DNA of 64,000 bases from CAVSQX01 sp963730225 (GTDB lineage Bacteria > Planctomycetota > Phycisphaerae > Tepidisphaerales > Tepidisphaeraceae): NCBI GenBank assembly GCA_963730225.1, contig CAVSQX010000004.1:930001-994000 (forward strand). Reading direction: 5' to 3'. Position 1 is the first letter of the stretch, and each line of letters starts with the position of its first letter. Under the pieces are notes generated by a model. The model was not told the DNA's origin. It was given only the letters and a program-made list of their open reading frames with translations, and did no database searches. The translations under genes were made by a program, and so were the position numbers. Positions 1 through 8,505 of this stretch are shown here, piece by piece.

Positions 1-1
1 C

Positions 2-646
2 CAGGTCAGCGGAAGGATCACCCTCGACGGCAAGCCGCCGGAAATGAAAACCATCGACATGTCCGGCGTTCCCAGTTGCGCCCAACTCCATCCTGATCCC
101 ATCACCGAAGAGACCGTCATCGTCAGCCCGCAGGGCGAACTTAAGAACGTCGTCGTCTCGATCAGCAACGAATCGAACCGGCTCGCCGGTGAAGCGCCAA
201 AAACACCCGCTGTTCTCGACCAGCAGGGATGCATGTATGTCCCACACGTGCTGGCGATGATGACCGGCCAGGATCTGGTCGTAAAAAACAGCGACCCGTT
301 TCTACACAACGTCCACAGCCTCTCCACCGACAACGGCTTCAACATGGGCCAGCCCAACATCAACGACGGCCAGAAAGTCGATCCGCAGCCGCAAACGCCC
401 GAGATTTTCCGCGTCAAGTGCGACATTCATCCCTGGATGACCGCGTGGATCGCCGTTTTCGATCATCCCTATTTCGCCGTCACCGCCGACGATGGAAAAT
501 TCACATTCAAGAGTCCACCCGACGGCGATTACACGCTGGTCGCCTGGCAGGAAAAATTTGGAAAACTCCAGCAGAAAATCAACGTGAAGAACGGCATCGC
601 GCAGGCGGATTTTATTTTCAAAACGTCCAAGGATTCCAAGCCATGA
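2..646 (+). CDS. Cupredoxin-like / carboxypeptidase-regulatory-like exported protein (5' end outside window)
   Basis: The frame is open from base 2, so the true start lies upstream; the methionine codon at 44 is internal. About 214 residues are visible. A possible copper site is seen: a His in the HNVHS segment, then Cys, His and Met in KCDIHPWM, the C-x2-H-x2-M spacing of which recalls CuA-type sites. After this comes a beta-sandwich tail with DGKFTFKSPPDGDYTLVAW, typical of carboxypeptidase regulatory-like domains. It is a paralogue of the protein at 5654-6412 (shared CTYRPHVL/CMYVPHVL, HPWM, VFDHPFFAVT). Its stop overlaps the coxB start (ATGA at 643), so it is the first visible gene of the oxidase operon. 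A periplasmic copper or electron-transfer role is inference. Confidence 0.75.
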   Translation, partial: QVSGRITLDGKPPEMKTIDMSGVPSCAQLHPDPITEETVIVSPQGELKNVVVSISNESNRLAGEAPKTPAVLDQQGCMYVPHVLAMMTGQDLVVKNSDPFLHNVHSLSTDNGFNMGQPNINDGQKVDPQPQTPEIFRVKCDIHPWMTAWIAVFDHPYFAVTADDGKFTFKSPPDGDYTLVAWQEKFGKLQQKINVKNGIAQADFIFKTSKDSKP

Positions 647-1794
647 CCGCGCTTGCCGTCGGCCGGGATTGGTGGCTCCCCGTCAATTACTCCGTCCACG
701 GGCGAAGCATCGACGCACTTTTTTCGTGGATTTTCTGGACCGCCGCGATTGCTCTGCTTGCCGTCCAGATAGTTCTTGCAACGGCTCTGCTGAAATTTCG
801 CCATCGATCGCATCGGCCCAAAGCCCATTTCACACATGGCAACCCGACCATCGAGATCATCTGGACCGCCATCCCCGCCGGTATCCTGCTGGCTTTGGCC
901 GTCGCTAGCAAACAGGTCTGGGACCGCTTCCGTTACTCACCCGATTTCGACGACCCCGCCCGATCGAAAGTTCTGGTCATCGCACAGCAATTCAAATGGA
1001 ACATCATCTATCCCGGCCCTGATGGGAAATTCGGCCGCTATCTTCAGTTCCCCAAGCCGACCGACCCCGCCTGGCCCACCGGCGAAGATGGCCGCCCCGC
1101 GCGCTTTGCCGGCGTCCCCGGACCCGCCTCGCTGCCGCGCAGCCAGGCCATCGCCGCTATCAATCAGTACATCGACGTCTCCAACCCACTCGGCAAAGAT
1201 TTCAGCGACCCCGACGGCCTCGACGACGATTACCAATCCGCCCTTGCCCGCACCCTCTATCTTCCCGTAAATCGCCCCGTTGAGATTGATGTGGAGAGCA
1301 AGGATGTCATTCACGATTTCTACTTGCCGAATTTCCGAGTACAGGTTTACGCCGTCCCCGGAACGCTCAACCGCTTTGTCTTCACCCCGACGATCACCAC
1401 CGCCGAGCTGGAATCGGCCAGCCGCCGCAGCTACGCCATCGATGATCTTGCCGCGCTTTTGGCTCAGCCGGCCTACCGCGAATTGACCATCGACATCGAT
1501 TCAAATTCCCCCGGAGCGGTCCACGATAAATTCGGCTGGCGCTATGTCGATGATCCGACGGCGAAGAATCCACGCACGATTATCCGCAACGGAATGCCAT
1601 TTCCTCCCGATTCACCGGCGAAGTTGAAGGCCGCCGGCATTCGAATCATCACCGCTCATCTGCCGGGATACTGCGACATCGCCTGCGCCCAACTCTGCGG
1701 CCTGGGCCATTACACGATGCAGGGAAAGCTCGTTGTTCTCTCGCAGGAAGAATTCGATCGCCGTTTCCCTGCCGCTCCACACCGAGCCGATTGA
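643..1794 (+). CDS. coxB: Cytochrome c oxidase subunit II with enlarged CuA domain
   Basis: Carries the CuA centre that takes electrons from cytochrome c and passes them to subunit I. The 383-residue protein has two membrane helices (about 25-50 and 69-90) and then a periplasmic cupredoxin domain. CuA ligands are visible: His224 in DVIHDFYLP, and Cys348, Gln350, Cys352, His356 and Met359 in CAQLCGLGHYTM. Gln replaces the usual Glu, as in ba3-type oxidases. The domain is unusually long because of extra segments at about 135-195 and 258-335. The start is the ATG at 643, overlapping the upstream stop by four bases; an upstream frame extension to 229 only shadows the preceding gene. No fused cytochrome c domain is present. 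Confidence 0.95.
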   Translation: MTALAVGRDWWLPVNYSVHGRSIDALFSWIFWTAAIALLAVQIVLATALLKFRHRSHRPKAHFTHGNPTIEIIWTAIPAGILLALAVASKQVWDRFRYSPDFDDPARSKVLVIAQQFKWNIIYPGPDGKFGRYLQFPKPTDPAWPTGEDGRPARFAGVPGPASLPRSQAIAAINQYIDVSNPLGKDFSDPDGLDDDYQSALARTLYLPVNRPVEIDVESKDVIHDFYLPNFRVQVYAVPGTLNRFVFTPTITTAELESASRRSYAIDDLAALLAQPAYRELTIDIDSNSPGAVHDKFGWRYVDDPTAKNPRTIIRNGMPFPPDSPAKLKAAGIRIITAHLPGYCDIACAQLCGLGHYTMQGKLVVLSQEEFDRRFPAAPHRAD

Positions 1795-1799
1795 CAGCC

Positions 1800-3710
1800 A
1801 TGGCCCGCCCCCGCCGCTATTTCTTCGCCACCGACCACAAAATCATCGGCATCCAATTCCTCTTCTTCGGCCTCTTTTTCTTCGTCATCGGCGGACTTCT
1901 GGCGATGCTGATTCGCTGGCAACTCGCCTGGCCGTCCGACCCAACCCATCCCATTCCGATTCTGGGCAAGTTGCTCAACTGGCCCGGCGGCGCGATGCCG
2001 CCGGAGTTTTACAACATCGTCCTGAGCATGCACGCCACCGTCATGGTCTTTTTTGTGGTGATCCCGCTTTTGACCGGCGCTTTCGGCAATTATCTGATTC
2101 CACTCAAAATCGGCGCGCGTGACATGGCCTTTCCAATTCTCAACGGCATGACTTTCTGGCTCGCCATCCTCGCCGGCGCGATCATGCTGGCCGGATTTTT
2201 CCTGCCCGGCGGCGCAGCTTCCGCCGGCTGGACCAGTTATCCCCCGCTGAGCGAGATTCCTTTCAACGGCGCCGGCGGTCCGCTGCATCATTCCACCTGG
2301 CCGACCATCCCCGCCGTCTTCACCTTCATCGCCCTGCTTCTGCTTTTTGCATATCTGGCCATTCATCGGATGCCCGGTGAATTCGCGATTCTTCTGGCCG
2401 CATTGCCGGCGTGGATTTGCCTCCGTGGAATCGAAATCGCCGCATTCGACGGCCAATCCTGCTGGTTTCTCAGCCTCATGGTTCTTGGCTTTTCCGGCAT
2501 TCTCGGTTCGGTCAACTATCTCGCCACCATCGTGACTCTCCGCTGCCCCGGCATGACGATGTTCCGCCTGCCGCTGACGATCTGGAGCCTTTTCATCACC
2601 GCCATGATCACGTTGCTCGCCACGCCGGTACTGGCCGCCGTGCTTCTGATGAGCATCCTCGATCATCACGGCCTCACGAGCTTCTTCGAGCCCGCCAATT
2701 GGACGCTCAGCAACACGATCCAATCCAATACGGGCGGCGGATATCCCCTGCTCTTCGCACACCTCTTCTGGTTCTACAGCCATCCCGCCGTCTACATCAT
2801 GATCATCCCCGCGATGGGCATCGTCAGCGACATCCTCCCTGTCTTCGCCCGCAAGCCGTTGTTTGGCTATCGCGCCATGGTCTACGCCACCGCCGTCATC
2901 GCCGGCCTTGGGTTTGTCGTTTGGGGCCATCATCTTTTCCAAAGCGGCATGAACCCCGCGCTGGGCACCACGTTCGCCCTCAGCACGATGCTCATCGCCA
3001 CTCCCAGCGGCGTGAAAGTCTTCAACTGGCTGGCAACGCTCTGGGGCGGAAACATCCGTTTCACCGTCCCCATGCTCAACGCCATCGCCTTCGTAAGTTT
3101 GTTCGTCATCGGCGGTCTCTCCGGAATCATTCTCGCTTCCACGCCCGTCGATGTTCACCTGCACATGACGTACTTCGTCGTCGCCCACATCCACTACGTC
3201 CTTTTCGGCGGCAGCACTTTCGCCATTTTCGCCGCGATTTATTTCTGGTACCCGAAAATGTTCGGCCGGATGCTCAGCCCCACGCTTGGATACATCCATT
3301 TCTTCCTCAGCTTCATCGCCTTCAACTGCACTTTTTTCGCCATGCACATTCTGGGCCTTCAGGGCTTCCCCCGCCGCGTCGCCGATTACCGCAACTACAT
3401 TTCCTGGGCCCATCTTCAGCCCATGAATCAATTCATCAGCATGAGCGCATTTTGCCTGGGCCTCGCACAGATATTTTTTGCAATCAATTTCATCGGCAGT
3501 TGGATATGGGGCAAAAAAGCCCCGGCTAATCCGTGGGAATCCAACACATTGGAATGGACCGACGCAACGAGTCCTCCGCTTCCAGCTAACTTCGCAACGA
3601 CACCCGTGGTCTACCGCGGGCCGTATGAGTACAGTAGTCCGCTTGTCGTCGAGGATTGGCTTCCCCAATCCCGCCTGATCGAAAATGAGTTCGTCGAACA
3701 GCCCATCTGA
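1800..3710 (+). CDS. coxA: Cytochrome c oxidase subunit I, A2-type heme-copper oxidase
   Basis: Catalytic subunit of a proton-pumping heme-copper oxygen reductase, about 636 residues with 12 or more membrane helices. The low-spin heme His is in SMHATVMVFF. The CuB His and the cross-linked Tyr are in YSHPAVYIM, the adjacent CuB His pair is in VWGHHLF, and the heme a3/a histidines are in HMTYFVVAHIHYVLF. The canonical Glu of HPEVYI is replaced by Ala and a Tyr-Ser pair precedes the His, the signature of A2-type enzymes such as Rhodothermus caa3. A TTG at 1791 overlapping the coxB stop is an alternative start; ATG 1800 was preferred. It overlaps ctaA by 26 bases. Confidence 0.96.
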   Translation: MARPRRYFFATDHKIIGIQFLFFGLFFFVIGGLLAMLIRWQLAWPSDPTHPIPILGKLLNWPGGAMPPEFYNIVLSMHATVMVFFVVIPLLTGAFGNYLIPLKIGARDMAFPILNGMTFWLAILAGAIMLAGFFLPGGAASAGWTSYPPLSEIPFNGAGGPLHHSTWPTIPAVFTFIALLLLFAYLAIHRMPGEFAILLAALPAWICLRGIEIAAFDGQSCWFLSLMVLGFSGILGSVNYLATIVTLRCPGMTMFRLPLTIWSLFITAMITLLATPVLAAVLLMSILDHHGLTSFFEPANWTLSNTIQSNTGGGYPLLFAHLFWFYSHPAVYIMIIPAMGIVSDILPVFARKPLFGYRAMVYATAVIAGLGFVVWGHHLFQSGMNPALGTTFALSTMLIATPSGVKVFNWLATLWGGNIRFTVPMLNAIAFVSLFVIGGLSGIILASTPVDVHLHMTYFVVAHIHYVLFGGSTFAIFAAIYFWYPKMFGRMLSPTLGYIHFFLSFIAFNCTFFAMHILGLQGFPRRVADYRNYISWAHLQPMNQFISMSAFCLGLAQIFFAINFIGSWIWGKKAPANPWESNTLEWTDATSPPLPANFATTPVVYRGPYEYSSPLVVEDWLPQSRLIENEFVEQPI

Positions 3711-4749
3711 ATATCGTCCCTGGCTCCATCGCACGGCGCTGCTGACGGCCATCGCCACCTTCCCCCTGATCTTCATGGGCGGGCTGGTCACGTCGCATCA
3801 AGCCGGCATGTCCGTGCCGGACTGGCCCAACAGCTACGGCTACAACATGTTCCTCTTTCCACCACGGCTGTGGATCGGCGGAATCTTTTACGAGCACACC
3901 CATCGGCTCATGGGCACGGTCGTCGGTTTCCTGTCGATCCTTCTGACGATCGTCGCCTGGAAAGTCGAGCCACGCCGCTGGGCCCGATGGCTGGCGACAT
4001 CCGTCCTGGCCGCGGTCATCTTGCAAGGCGTCTTGGGCGGCTTGCGTGTCGTTCTGGTCAAACTCGATCTGGCGATCGTGCACGCCTGCGTCGCCCAGGC
4101 GTTTTTCTGCCTGGCCACGCTGATGGCAATCGTGACTTCGCGATGGTGGCTGCGACCGCCGGATTCCTCACGACTCATCGAGTTGCACGGCGAAAAACGA
4201 CTGATTTCGCTGGCCGTCATCTCCGTCTGCGCGATTTACGTTCAACTGATGGTCGGCGCAACAACGCGCCATTTCCAGGCTGGGCTGGCGATCCCGGATC
4301 TGCCGCTGGCTTATGGAAAATGGCTGCCCCCGCTTAACACCGCTGAGTTAAATTCCGCTAACCGCTGGCGCGTCTGGACGCTGAATCTTGAGCCGGTTTC
4401 GCTCGGCCAGATTTGGCTTCACTTCGCTCACCGAATCGGCGCCGTAGTGGTTACGGTTCTTTGCACAATCCTGATTGCCTCCATTTTGATCCGCCATCGC
4501 CATCGTGCGAGCCTGACGAAACCAGCCGTTATTTTGTTCGCGCTGCTTCTGTGCCAATTGGTGCTTGGCGTTCTAACGATTTACCTTCGCAAGCCCGCCG
4601 ACATTGCCAGCGCACACGTCGCCGGCGGAGCATTGGTGCTTGTCACGACGTTCCTCATTGCAGTCCGAGCCATGAGACTGTATTGGTTATCACTTCGCAG
4701 CGTCCCAGCCGCCCCGTCGCGGCTCGAACGCGAGCTGCAACCCACATGA
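3685..4749 (+). CDS. ctaA: Heme A synthase (COX15/CtaA family)
   Basis: Converts heme O to heme A for the adjacent oxidase by oxidising the C8 methyl group. The 354-residue polytopic protein shows the two-fold repeat of the family. Conserved His residues are seen in YEHTHRLMG and VHACVAQ of the first half, and in LHFAHRIGA and AHVAGGAL of the second. VTSHQAGMSVPDWPNSYG and TRHFQAGLAIPDLPLAYG are the paired external loops. It starts 26 bases inside coxA and its stop overlaps the ctaB start (ATGA), so it is co-translated with both. The co-localised heme A pathway indicates that the oxidase uses a-type heme. Confidence 0.95.
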   Translation: MSSSNSPSEYRPWLHRTALLTAIATFPLIFMGGLVTSHQAGMSVPDWPNSYGYNMFLFPPRLWIGGIFYEHTHRLMGTVVGFLSILLTIVAWKVEPRRWARWLATSVLAAVILQGVLGGLRVVLVKLDLAIVHACVAQAFFCLATLMAIVTSRWWLRPPDSSRLIELHGEKRLISLAVISVCAIYVQLMVGATTRHFQAGLAIPDLPLAYGKWLPPLNTAELNSANRWRVWTLNLEPVSLGQIWLHFAHRIGAVVVTVLCTILIASILIRHRHRASLTKPAVILFALLLCQLVLGVLTIYLRKPADIASAHVAGGALVLVTTFLIAVRAMRLYWLSLRSVPAAPSRLERELQPT

Positions 4750-5657
4750 AACTCGCCTCCGCCATCCGTCATCTGCCGCGCGGTTTTGAGACCCGTTCCC
4801 GCTTCAACGATTTTTACGAGTTGACCAAGCCGCGGATGAATTTCCTGGTGCTGATCACCACGATGGTCGGCTACTTCATGGCCGTTCGCCCGGACGATCC
4901 GAATTCCGCATGGCTGCGGGTCATTCACACCGCCATCGGCACCGCGCTCACCGCCGCCGCCGCCGGCGTGCTGAACCAGGTCATCGAGCGCGATTACGAC
5001 AAGCTGATGCCGCGAACGCGCAATCGACCGCTCCCGGCGGGCCGAATTTCTCCCGCGGAAGCCAGTGCGTACGGCATTCTTTTCGGCGCGCTTGGGATTG
5101 CCTATCTCGCTTTGTTGGTCAACCCCCTTACCGCATTGCTCGGCGCGATCACGCTGGTCGGCTACCTGCTCATCTACACGCCGATGAAACGCTGGTCCAC
5201 GCTGAACACGGTCATCGGCGCCATCCCCGGCGCGATTCCCCCGGTCATGGGCTGGACCGCCGCCCGAAACTCCATCAGCCCCGAAGCCGTCGCTCTCTTC
5301 TGCATTCTGTTTTTCTGGCAGATGCCGCACTTCCTGGCCATCGCCATTCTCTACCGGCGCGATTACGCCGCCGGCGGGTTTCGCATGTTGCCGGTCGTCG
5401 ATGAGCCGCTCTCGATTACCAGCCGGCAAATCATCATGTATGGAGTCGCGCTGATTCCGGTTTCACTTTTCCCCGCCATCATCGGCATGACCGGCCCCGT
5501 TTACTTCGCCGCCGCCCTGGTCCTGGGATTGGCGTTCCTGGCCGTCGGCGTTACTTGCTCCGCCACAAAAACTTCAGCCGATGCCCGCAAGCTTTTCTTC
5601 GCCTCCATCATCTACCTTCCCCTGCTGCTGGCGGCGATGATGCTGGATAAGCTGTGA
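4746..5657 (+). CDS. ctaB: Protoheme IX farnesyltransferase (heme O synthase)
   Basis: A UbiA-family membrane prenyltransferase that adds a farnesyl group to heme B to make heme O, the CtaA substrate. 303 residues with about nine helices. The first Asp-rich signature appears as NQVIERDYDKLMPRTRNRPL and the second region as YTPMKRWSTLNTVIGAIPGA. ELTKPRMNFLVLITTMVGYF at the N-terminus is diagnostic of CtaB/COX10. The start is ATG 4746, overlapping the ctaA stop by four bases. An in-frame extension reaching back to 4413 is only open frame inside ctaA. The stop overlaps the next gene's GTG start. Confidence 0.95.
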   Translation: MKLASAIRHLPRGFETRSRFNDFYELTKPRMNFLVLITTMVGYFMAVRPDDPNSAWLRVIHTAIGTALTAAAAGVLNQVIERDYDKLMPRTRNRPLPAGRISPAEASAYGILFGALGIAYLALLVNPLTALLGAITLVGYLLIYTPMKRWSTLNTVIGAIPGAIPPVMGWTAARNSISPEAVALFCILFFWQMPHFLAIAILYRRDYAAGGFRMLPVVDEPLSITSRQIIMYGVALIPVSLFPAIIGMTGPVYFAAALVLGLAFLAVGVTCSATKTSADARKLFFASIIYLPLLLAAMMLDKL

Positions 5658-6412
5658 ACTCTCGTCGCAAAAATATGGTGCGATGGACTCTGGTTGTCAC
5701 TTTCCTTTGCGCCATCATCGCTGCCGTCGCCGGCTTAAACCCGTTCTCCTCGACGCCTCCGGTTCCCCAGCGCCCCACCGTTGCTGCGGGCCTCGGTTCG
5801 ATACAGGGAATCGTCCGTTTCGACGGAGTCGCCCCGCCGCCCAGGATTATCAGCGGCGATAACGAATGCTGCCCCGGCGCAGCGCCGGCCATAGATGAAT
5901 CCACCGTCGTCAACGGCAACGGAACATTGAAGAACGTCGTCGTCTACATAAAAGACGGCCCCAACGTCCCCACCGACATGCCGCCGGTCGTGCTGGATCA
6001 GAAGGACTGCACGTATCGGCCGCACGTCCTGGCCCTGCAAACCGGCCAGCCGTTGGACGTAACCAATCACGATCCCACAACCCACAACGTTTACTTCCAG
6101 GCTTCCGTGAACGCCTCCCAGAATTTTTCGGAAAATACCGTCGGCCAGGTCCATCGAGTTTTTTTCCCGCTCCCTGAATTCATCAACGTGAAATGCGCCG
6201 TGCATCCGTGGATGTCAGCTTTTGTTTGCGTGTTTGACCATCCATTTTTCGCCGTCACCGGCAGCGACGGCACCTTTCACATTGACCGCCTGCCCGCCGG
6301 CTCCTACACCTTAACGGCCTGGCATGAAAAATACGGCCCGCTCGATCGATCCATCACCATCGCCGGCGCTCAGCCCGCCAGTGTCGAATTCGAGTACAAA
6401 GGACCCACATGA
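5654..6412 (+). CDS. Second cupredoxin-like / carboxypeptidase-regulatory-like protein of the oxidase operon
   Basis: 252 residues: an N-terminal signal anchor (about 8-28), a beta domain starting GSIQGIVRFDG, a CC pair in DNECCPGA, a putative metal site (His in THNVYF, then C-x2-H-x2-M in KCAVHPWM), and a C-terminal DGTFHIDRLPAGSYTLTAW sandwich. It is a clear paralogue of the gene at 2-646. The GTG at 5654 overlaps the ctaB stop; ATG 5675 is the other possible start. Its stop overlaps the subunit III start. Position between heme O synthase and subunit III suggests a membrane-anchored accessory or copper-handling role for the oxidase, which is inference. Similar proteins are often labelled methylamine-utilisation-like. 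Confidence 0.8.
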   Translation: MNSRRKNMVRWTLVVTFLCAIIAAVAGLNPFSSTPPVPQRPTVAAGLGSIQGIVRFDGVAPPPRIISGDNECCPGAAPAIDESTVVNGNGTLKNVVVYIKDGPNVPTDMPPVVLDQKDCTYRPHVLALQTGQPLDVTNHDPTTHNVYFQASVNASQNFSENTVGQVHRVFFPLPEFINVKCAVHPWMSAFVCVFDHPFFAVTGSDGTFHIDRLPAGSYTLTAWHEKYGPLDRSITIAGAQPASVEFEYKGPT

Positions 6413-6960
6413 CTCGCGCCGATGACGAAAAATCCGCCCGCGCGCAGCTTGGAATTCTTCTTTTCCTTGCCGGCGAAACGATGTTCTTCATCGGCCTGGC
6501 TGGCGCGTATCTGGTGCTGCGTTCCACCGAACCTGATTTGTTTCTTCATTCGATGCAATCGCTGAATCGCGCCGCCGCAATTTCGAGCCTGGCGATCCTG
6601 GCGGCAGGCAGTGGCTCGGCAATCCTGGCCAACAAAGCCGCGCAGACGGCAAGCCGTTCACAGCTCCTGACTGCGCTGGCGGCGATCTTTCTTTGTCTTA
6701 TTGGATTCCTCTTTCTCGACCTAACCCCGTGGACGGGCCGGGGCGTGGCCCCAAACATTTTCTTCAACAGCTACTTCACTCTCATCTGGGCCCACGCGCT
6801 TCACGTGGCGGCCGCCTTGCCGGTAATTCTTATTCTCTTCATCGCCGCCCTTCGCGGCCGGCTGTTTCCAGTGCACACCCGATGCCTTGGAATCTATTGG
6901 CACTTCCTGCTGCTGATCGGCCTGTTGCAATTTTGCCTCATCCATTTAACCACAACCTGA
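6409..6960 (+). CDS. coxC: Heme-copper oxidase subunit III
   Basis: Non-catalytic subunit of the oxidase complex. 183 residues with five predicted helices, the short five-helix form that starts from what is helix III in longer homologues. Family residues visible are Glu in LAGETMFFIGLAGAYLVLR, HALHVAAALP, and YWHFLLLIGLLQF near the C-terminus. The start overlaps the stop of the preceding gene (ATGA at 6409), and the next gene begins one base after its stop. Subunit IV was not found in the window. Confidence 0.9.
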   Translation: MTRADDEKSARAQLGILLFLAGETMFFIGLAGAYLVLRSTEPDLFLHSMQSLNRAAAISSLAILAAGSGSAILANKAAQTASRSQLLTALAAIFLCLIGFLFLDLTPWTGRGVAPNIFFNSYFTLIWAHALHVAAALPVILILFIAALRGRLFPVHTRCLGIYWHFLLLIGLLQFCLIHLTTT

Positions 6961-6961
6961 A

Positions 6962-7912
6962 ATGACCGACCCTATCGTCGAAATCCAGCATCTCACCTAT
7001 TCCTACGGCCAGCGCACCGCCTTGTGCGATCTTTCGCTGCAAGTTCAGTCCGGCGAAATCTTCGGATTCCTGGGCCCCAACGGCAGCGGCAAAACCACGC
7101 TCTTTCGCATTCTCTCCACGCTCATTCCCGCGCCGCAAAAAACCGTCCGCATGTTCGGCCTGGACCCGTCGGACTCTCTCAACGAAATTCGCCGGCACAT
7201 CGGCGTCGTGTTTCAATCACCCAGCCTCGATCGCCAACTCACCGCCGCCGAAAACCTGCGGCATCACGGCCATCTCTACGGACTGGCCGGCGCCGATCTG
7301 CAAAATCGAATCGACGACGCGCTCGCCCGCCTCGATCTGCTCGACCGGGCCCATGAGCGGGTTGATTCCTTCAGCGGTGGAATGCGCCGCCGGGTCGAGT
7401 TGGCCAAGGGATTGCTCAACCGTCCCCGCCTACTGCTTCTCGACGAGCCCAGCACCGGACTGGACCCCGGCGCCCGCATCGATTTGTGGCAAGCCCTGCA
7501 CGATGCCAACGCCGCCGGCGTCACCATTCTTCTGACCACGCATTTGATGGACGAAGCCGACCGCTGCTCACGACTGGCGATCCTGACCTCCGGCAAATTG
7601 GTCGCCTGCGATTCCCCAGCCATCCTCAAAAGCAGAATCGGCGGAGACGTGATCACTCTGACCACGGCCGATCCGCCCGCACTGCTCATGAAGCTTCGTC
7701 AGCGGCTGGGCATCGAAGCCCAGCAGATTGAATCCACGATTCGGCTCGAGCGCCCAAACGGCCACAGTCTCGTGCCGCAGTTAATTGACGCCGCTGGCGG
7801 TTTGGTCGATTCGGTTTCGGTCGGAAAGCCCACGCTGGAAGATGTCTTTATCCGCCTGACCGGGAAAAAATTTCGCGATGAACCTGCCGCGGTCGATCAG
7901 CCGGTTCATTAA
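6962..7912 (+). CDS. ABC transporter ATP-binding protein (ABC-2 type), no permease beside it
   Basis: 316-residue cytoplasmic ATPase of the multidrug/ABC-2 class. Walker A is GPNGSGKTT (about 38-46), the signature is SGGMRRRVELAKG, Walker B is LLLLDEPSTGLD and the switch His is in TTHLMDEADR. A C-terminal regulatory extension of about 90 residues ends with LEDVFIRLTGKKF, usual for this class. It lies two bases after subunit III and is the last gene of the operon. The expected permease is missing: the next gene is convergent and starts nine bases away. It may act with a permease encoded elsewhere, possibly in oxidase assembly or copper export. Confidence 0.88.
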   Translation: MTDPIVEIQHLTYSYGQRTALCDLSLQVQSGEIFGFLGPNGSGKTTLFRILSTLIPAPQKTVRMFGLDPSDSLNEIRRHIGVVFQSPSLDRQLTAAENLRHHGHLYGLAGADLQNRIDDALARLDLLDRAHERVDSFSGGMRRRVELAKGLLNRPRLLLLDEPSTGLDPGARIDLWQALHDANAAGVTILLTTHLMDEADRCSRLAILTSGKLVACDSPAILKSRIGGDVITLTTADPPALLMKLRQRLGIEAQQIESTIRLERPNGHSLVPQLIDAAGGLVDSVSVGKPTLEDVFIRLTGKKFRDEPAAVDQPVH

Positions 7913-7921
7913 GAACCGCGA

Positions 7922-8254
7922 TCAATTCCCCGACTTCACGGCTACTCGAATATCAAAGCGCGTCCCAATCACGATCAATCCTTCACCCTCGGCGCCGATT
8001 TGCCCGCTGAGCCCGTAAAAGACGTGTTTCCCCAATCGCCGATGTCCTATCATGCTGTTCATGCGCAGCAGCCCCAGATGATGGCTCACCGTCGGCTGCG
8101 GCAGACGCAACTCGCGGCACAGCGCGCTCACATTCCTCTCCCCGCTGGCCAGCAACAACAGAATGTTCAGACGCGTCTTATCCGACAGCAGTCGAAACAG
8201 CGAGGTGAGCTGCTCCAGGTCCCGATCACTTGCGGCCAATTCATGCTTGCGCAT
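7922..8254 (-). CDS. ArsR/SmtB-family winged-helix regulator
   Basis: About 110 residues. The winged-helix is clear: LLSDKTRLNILLLLASGERN, then the recognition helix LPQPTVSHHLGLLRMNSMIG, then the wing RRLGKHVFYGL. Cys in ALCRELRL is the only Cys near the metal-binding helix, so the classical two-Cys arsenic site is absent; it may sense another signal. ATG 8254 was chosen because GGGAGG lies about 10 bases upstream; a TTG at 8272 precedes that site. It is convergent with the oxidase operon, so operon control is not obvious from position. Confidence 0.85.
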   Translation of the reverse strand: MRKHELAASDRDLEQLTSLFRLLSDKTRLNILLLLASGERNVSALCRELRLPQPTVSHHLGLLRMNSMIGHRRLGKHVFYGLSGQIGAEGEGLIVIGTRFDIRVAVKSGN

Positions 8255-8411
8255 TCCCAATTGACCTCCCAATAAACCGACATCTCACGTACACGCAAAC
8301 AAATCGTCGAATTTCGATCAGTGAATATGGAAGCGTTCGATCCCGCAGATAGACCCGCCCGGCTTGACGCTCATTTTCGACGCCTTACAATTCATCATGA
8401 GTGAAATCCCC

Positions 8412-8482
8412 GGGGCCATGGTCTAACGGGATGACGACTGAATCGCATTCAGTAAATCGGGGTTCGATTCCCCGTGGCTCCA
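8412..8482 (+). tRNA. tRNA-Ala (anticodon CGC)
   Basis: Full cloverleaf by eye: acceptor GGGGCCA paired with TGGCTCC, including the G3:U70 wobble that identifies alanine tRNAs; D arm GTC/GAC; anticodon stem ACTGA/TCAGT with loop ATCGCAT giving anticodon CGC after U33; T arm CGGGG/CCCCG with loop TTCGATT; discriminator A. The CCA tail is not encoded. It reads GCG codons. Confidence 0.93.
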
Positions 8483-8505
8483 TTTCGCCAATCGAGCGAA
8501 GTAGT

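Noticed and set aside
1710..3791. A very long minus-strand frame (about 690 codons) across coxA
   Set aside because: It is antisense to a clear coxA; its translation is Asp/Glu/Gly/His-rich and low-complexity, typical of the complement of a GC-rich membrane-protein gene.
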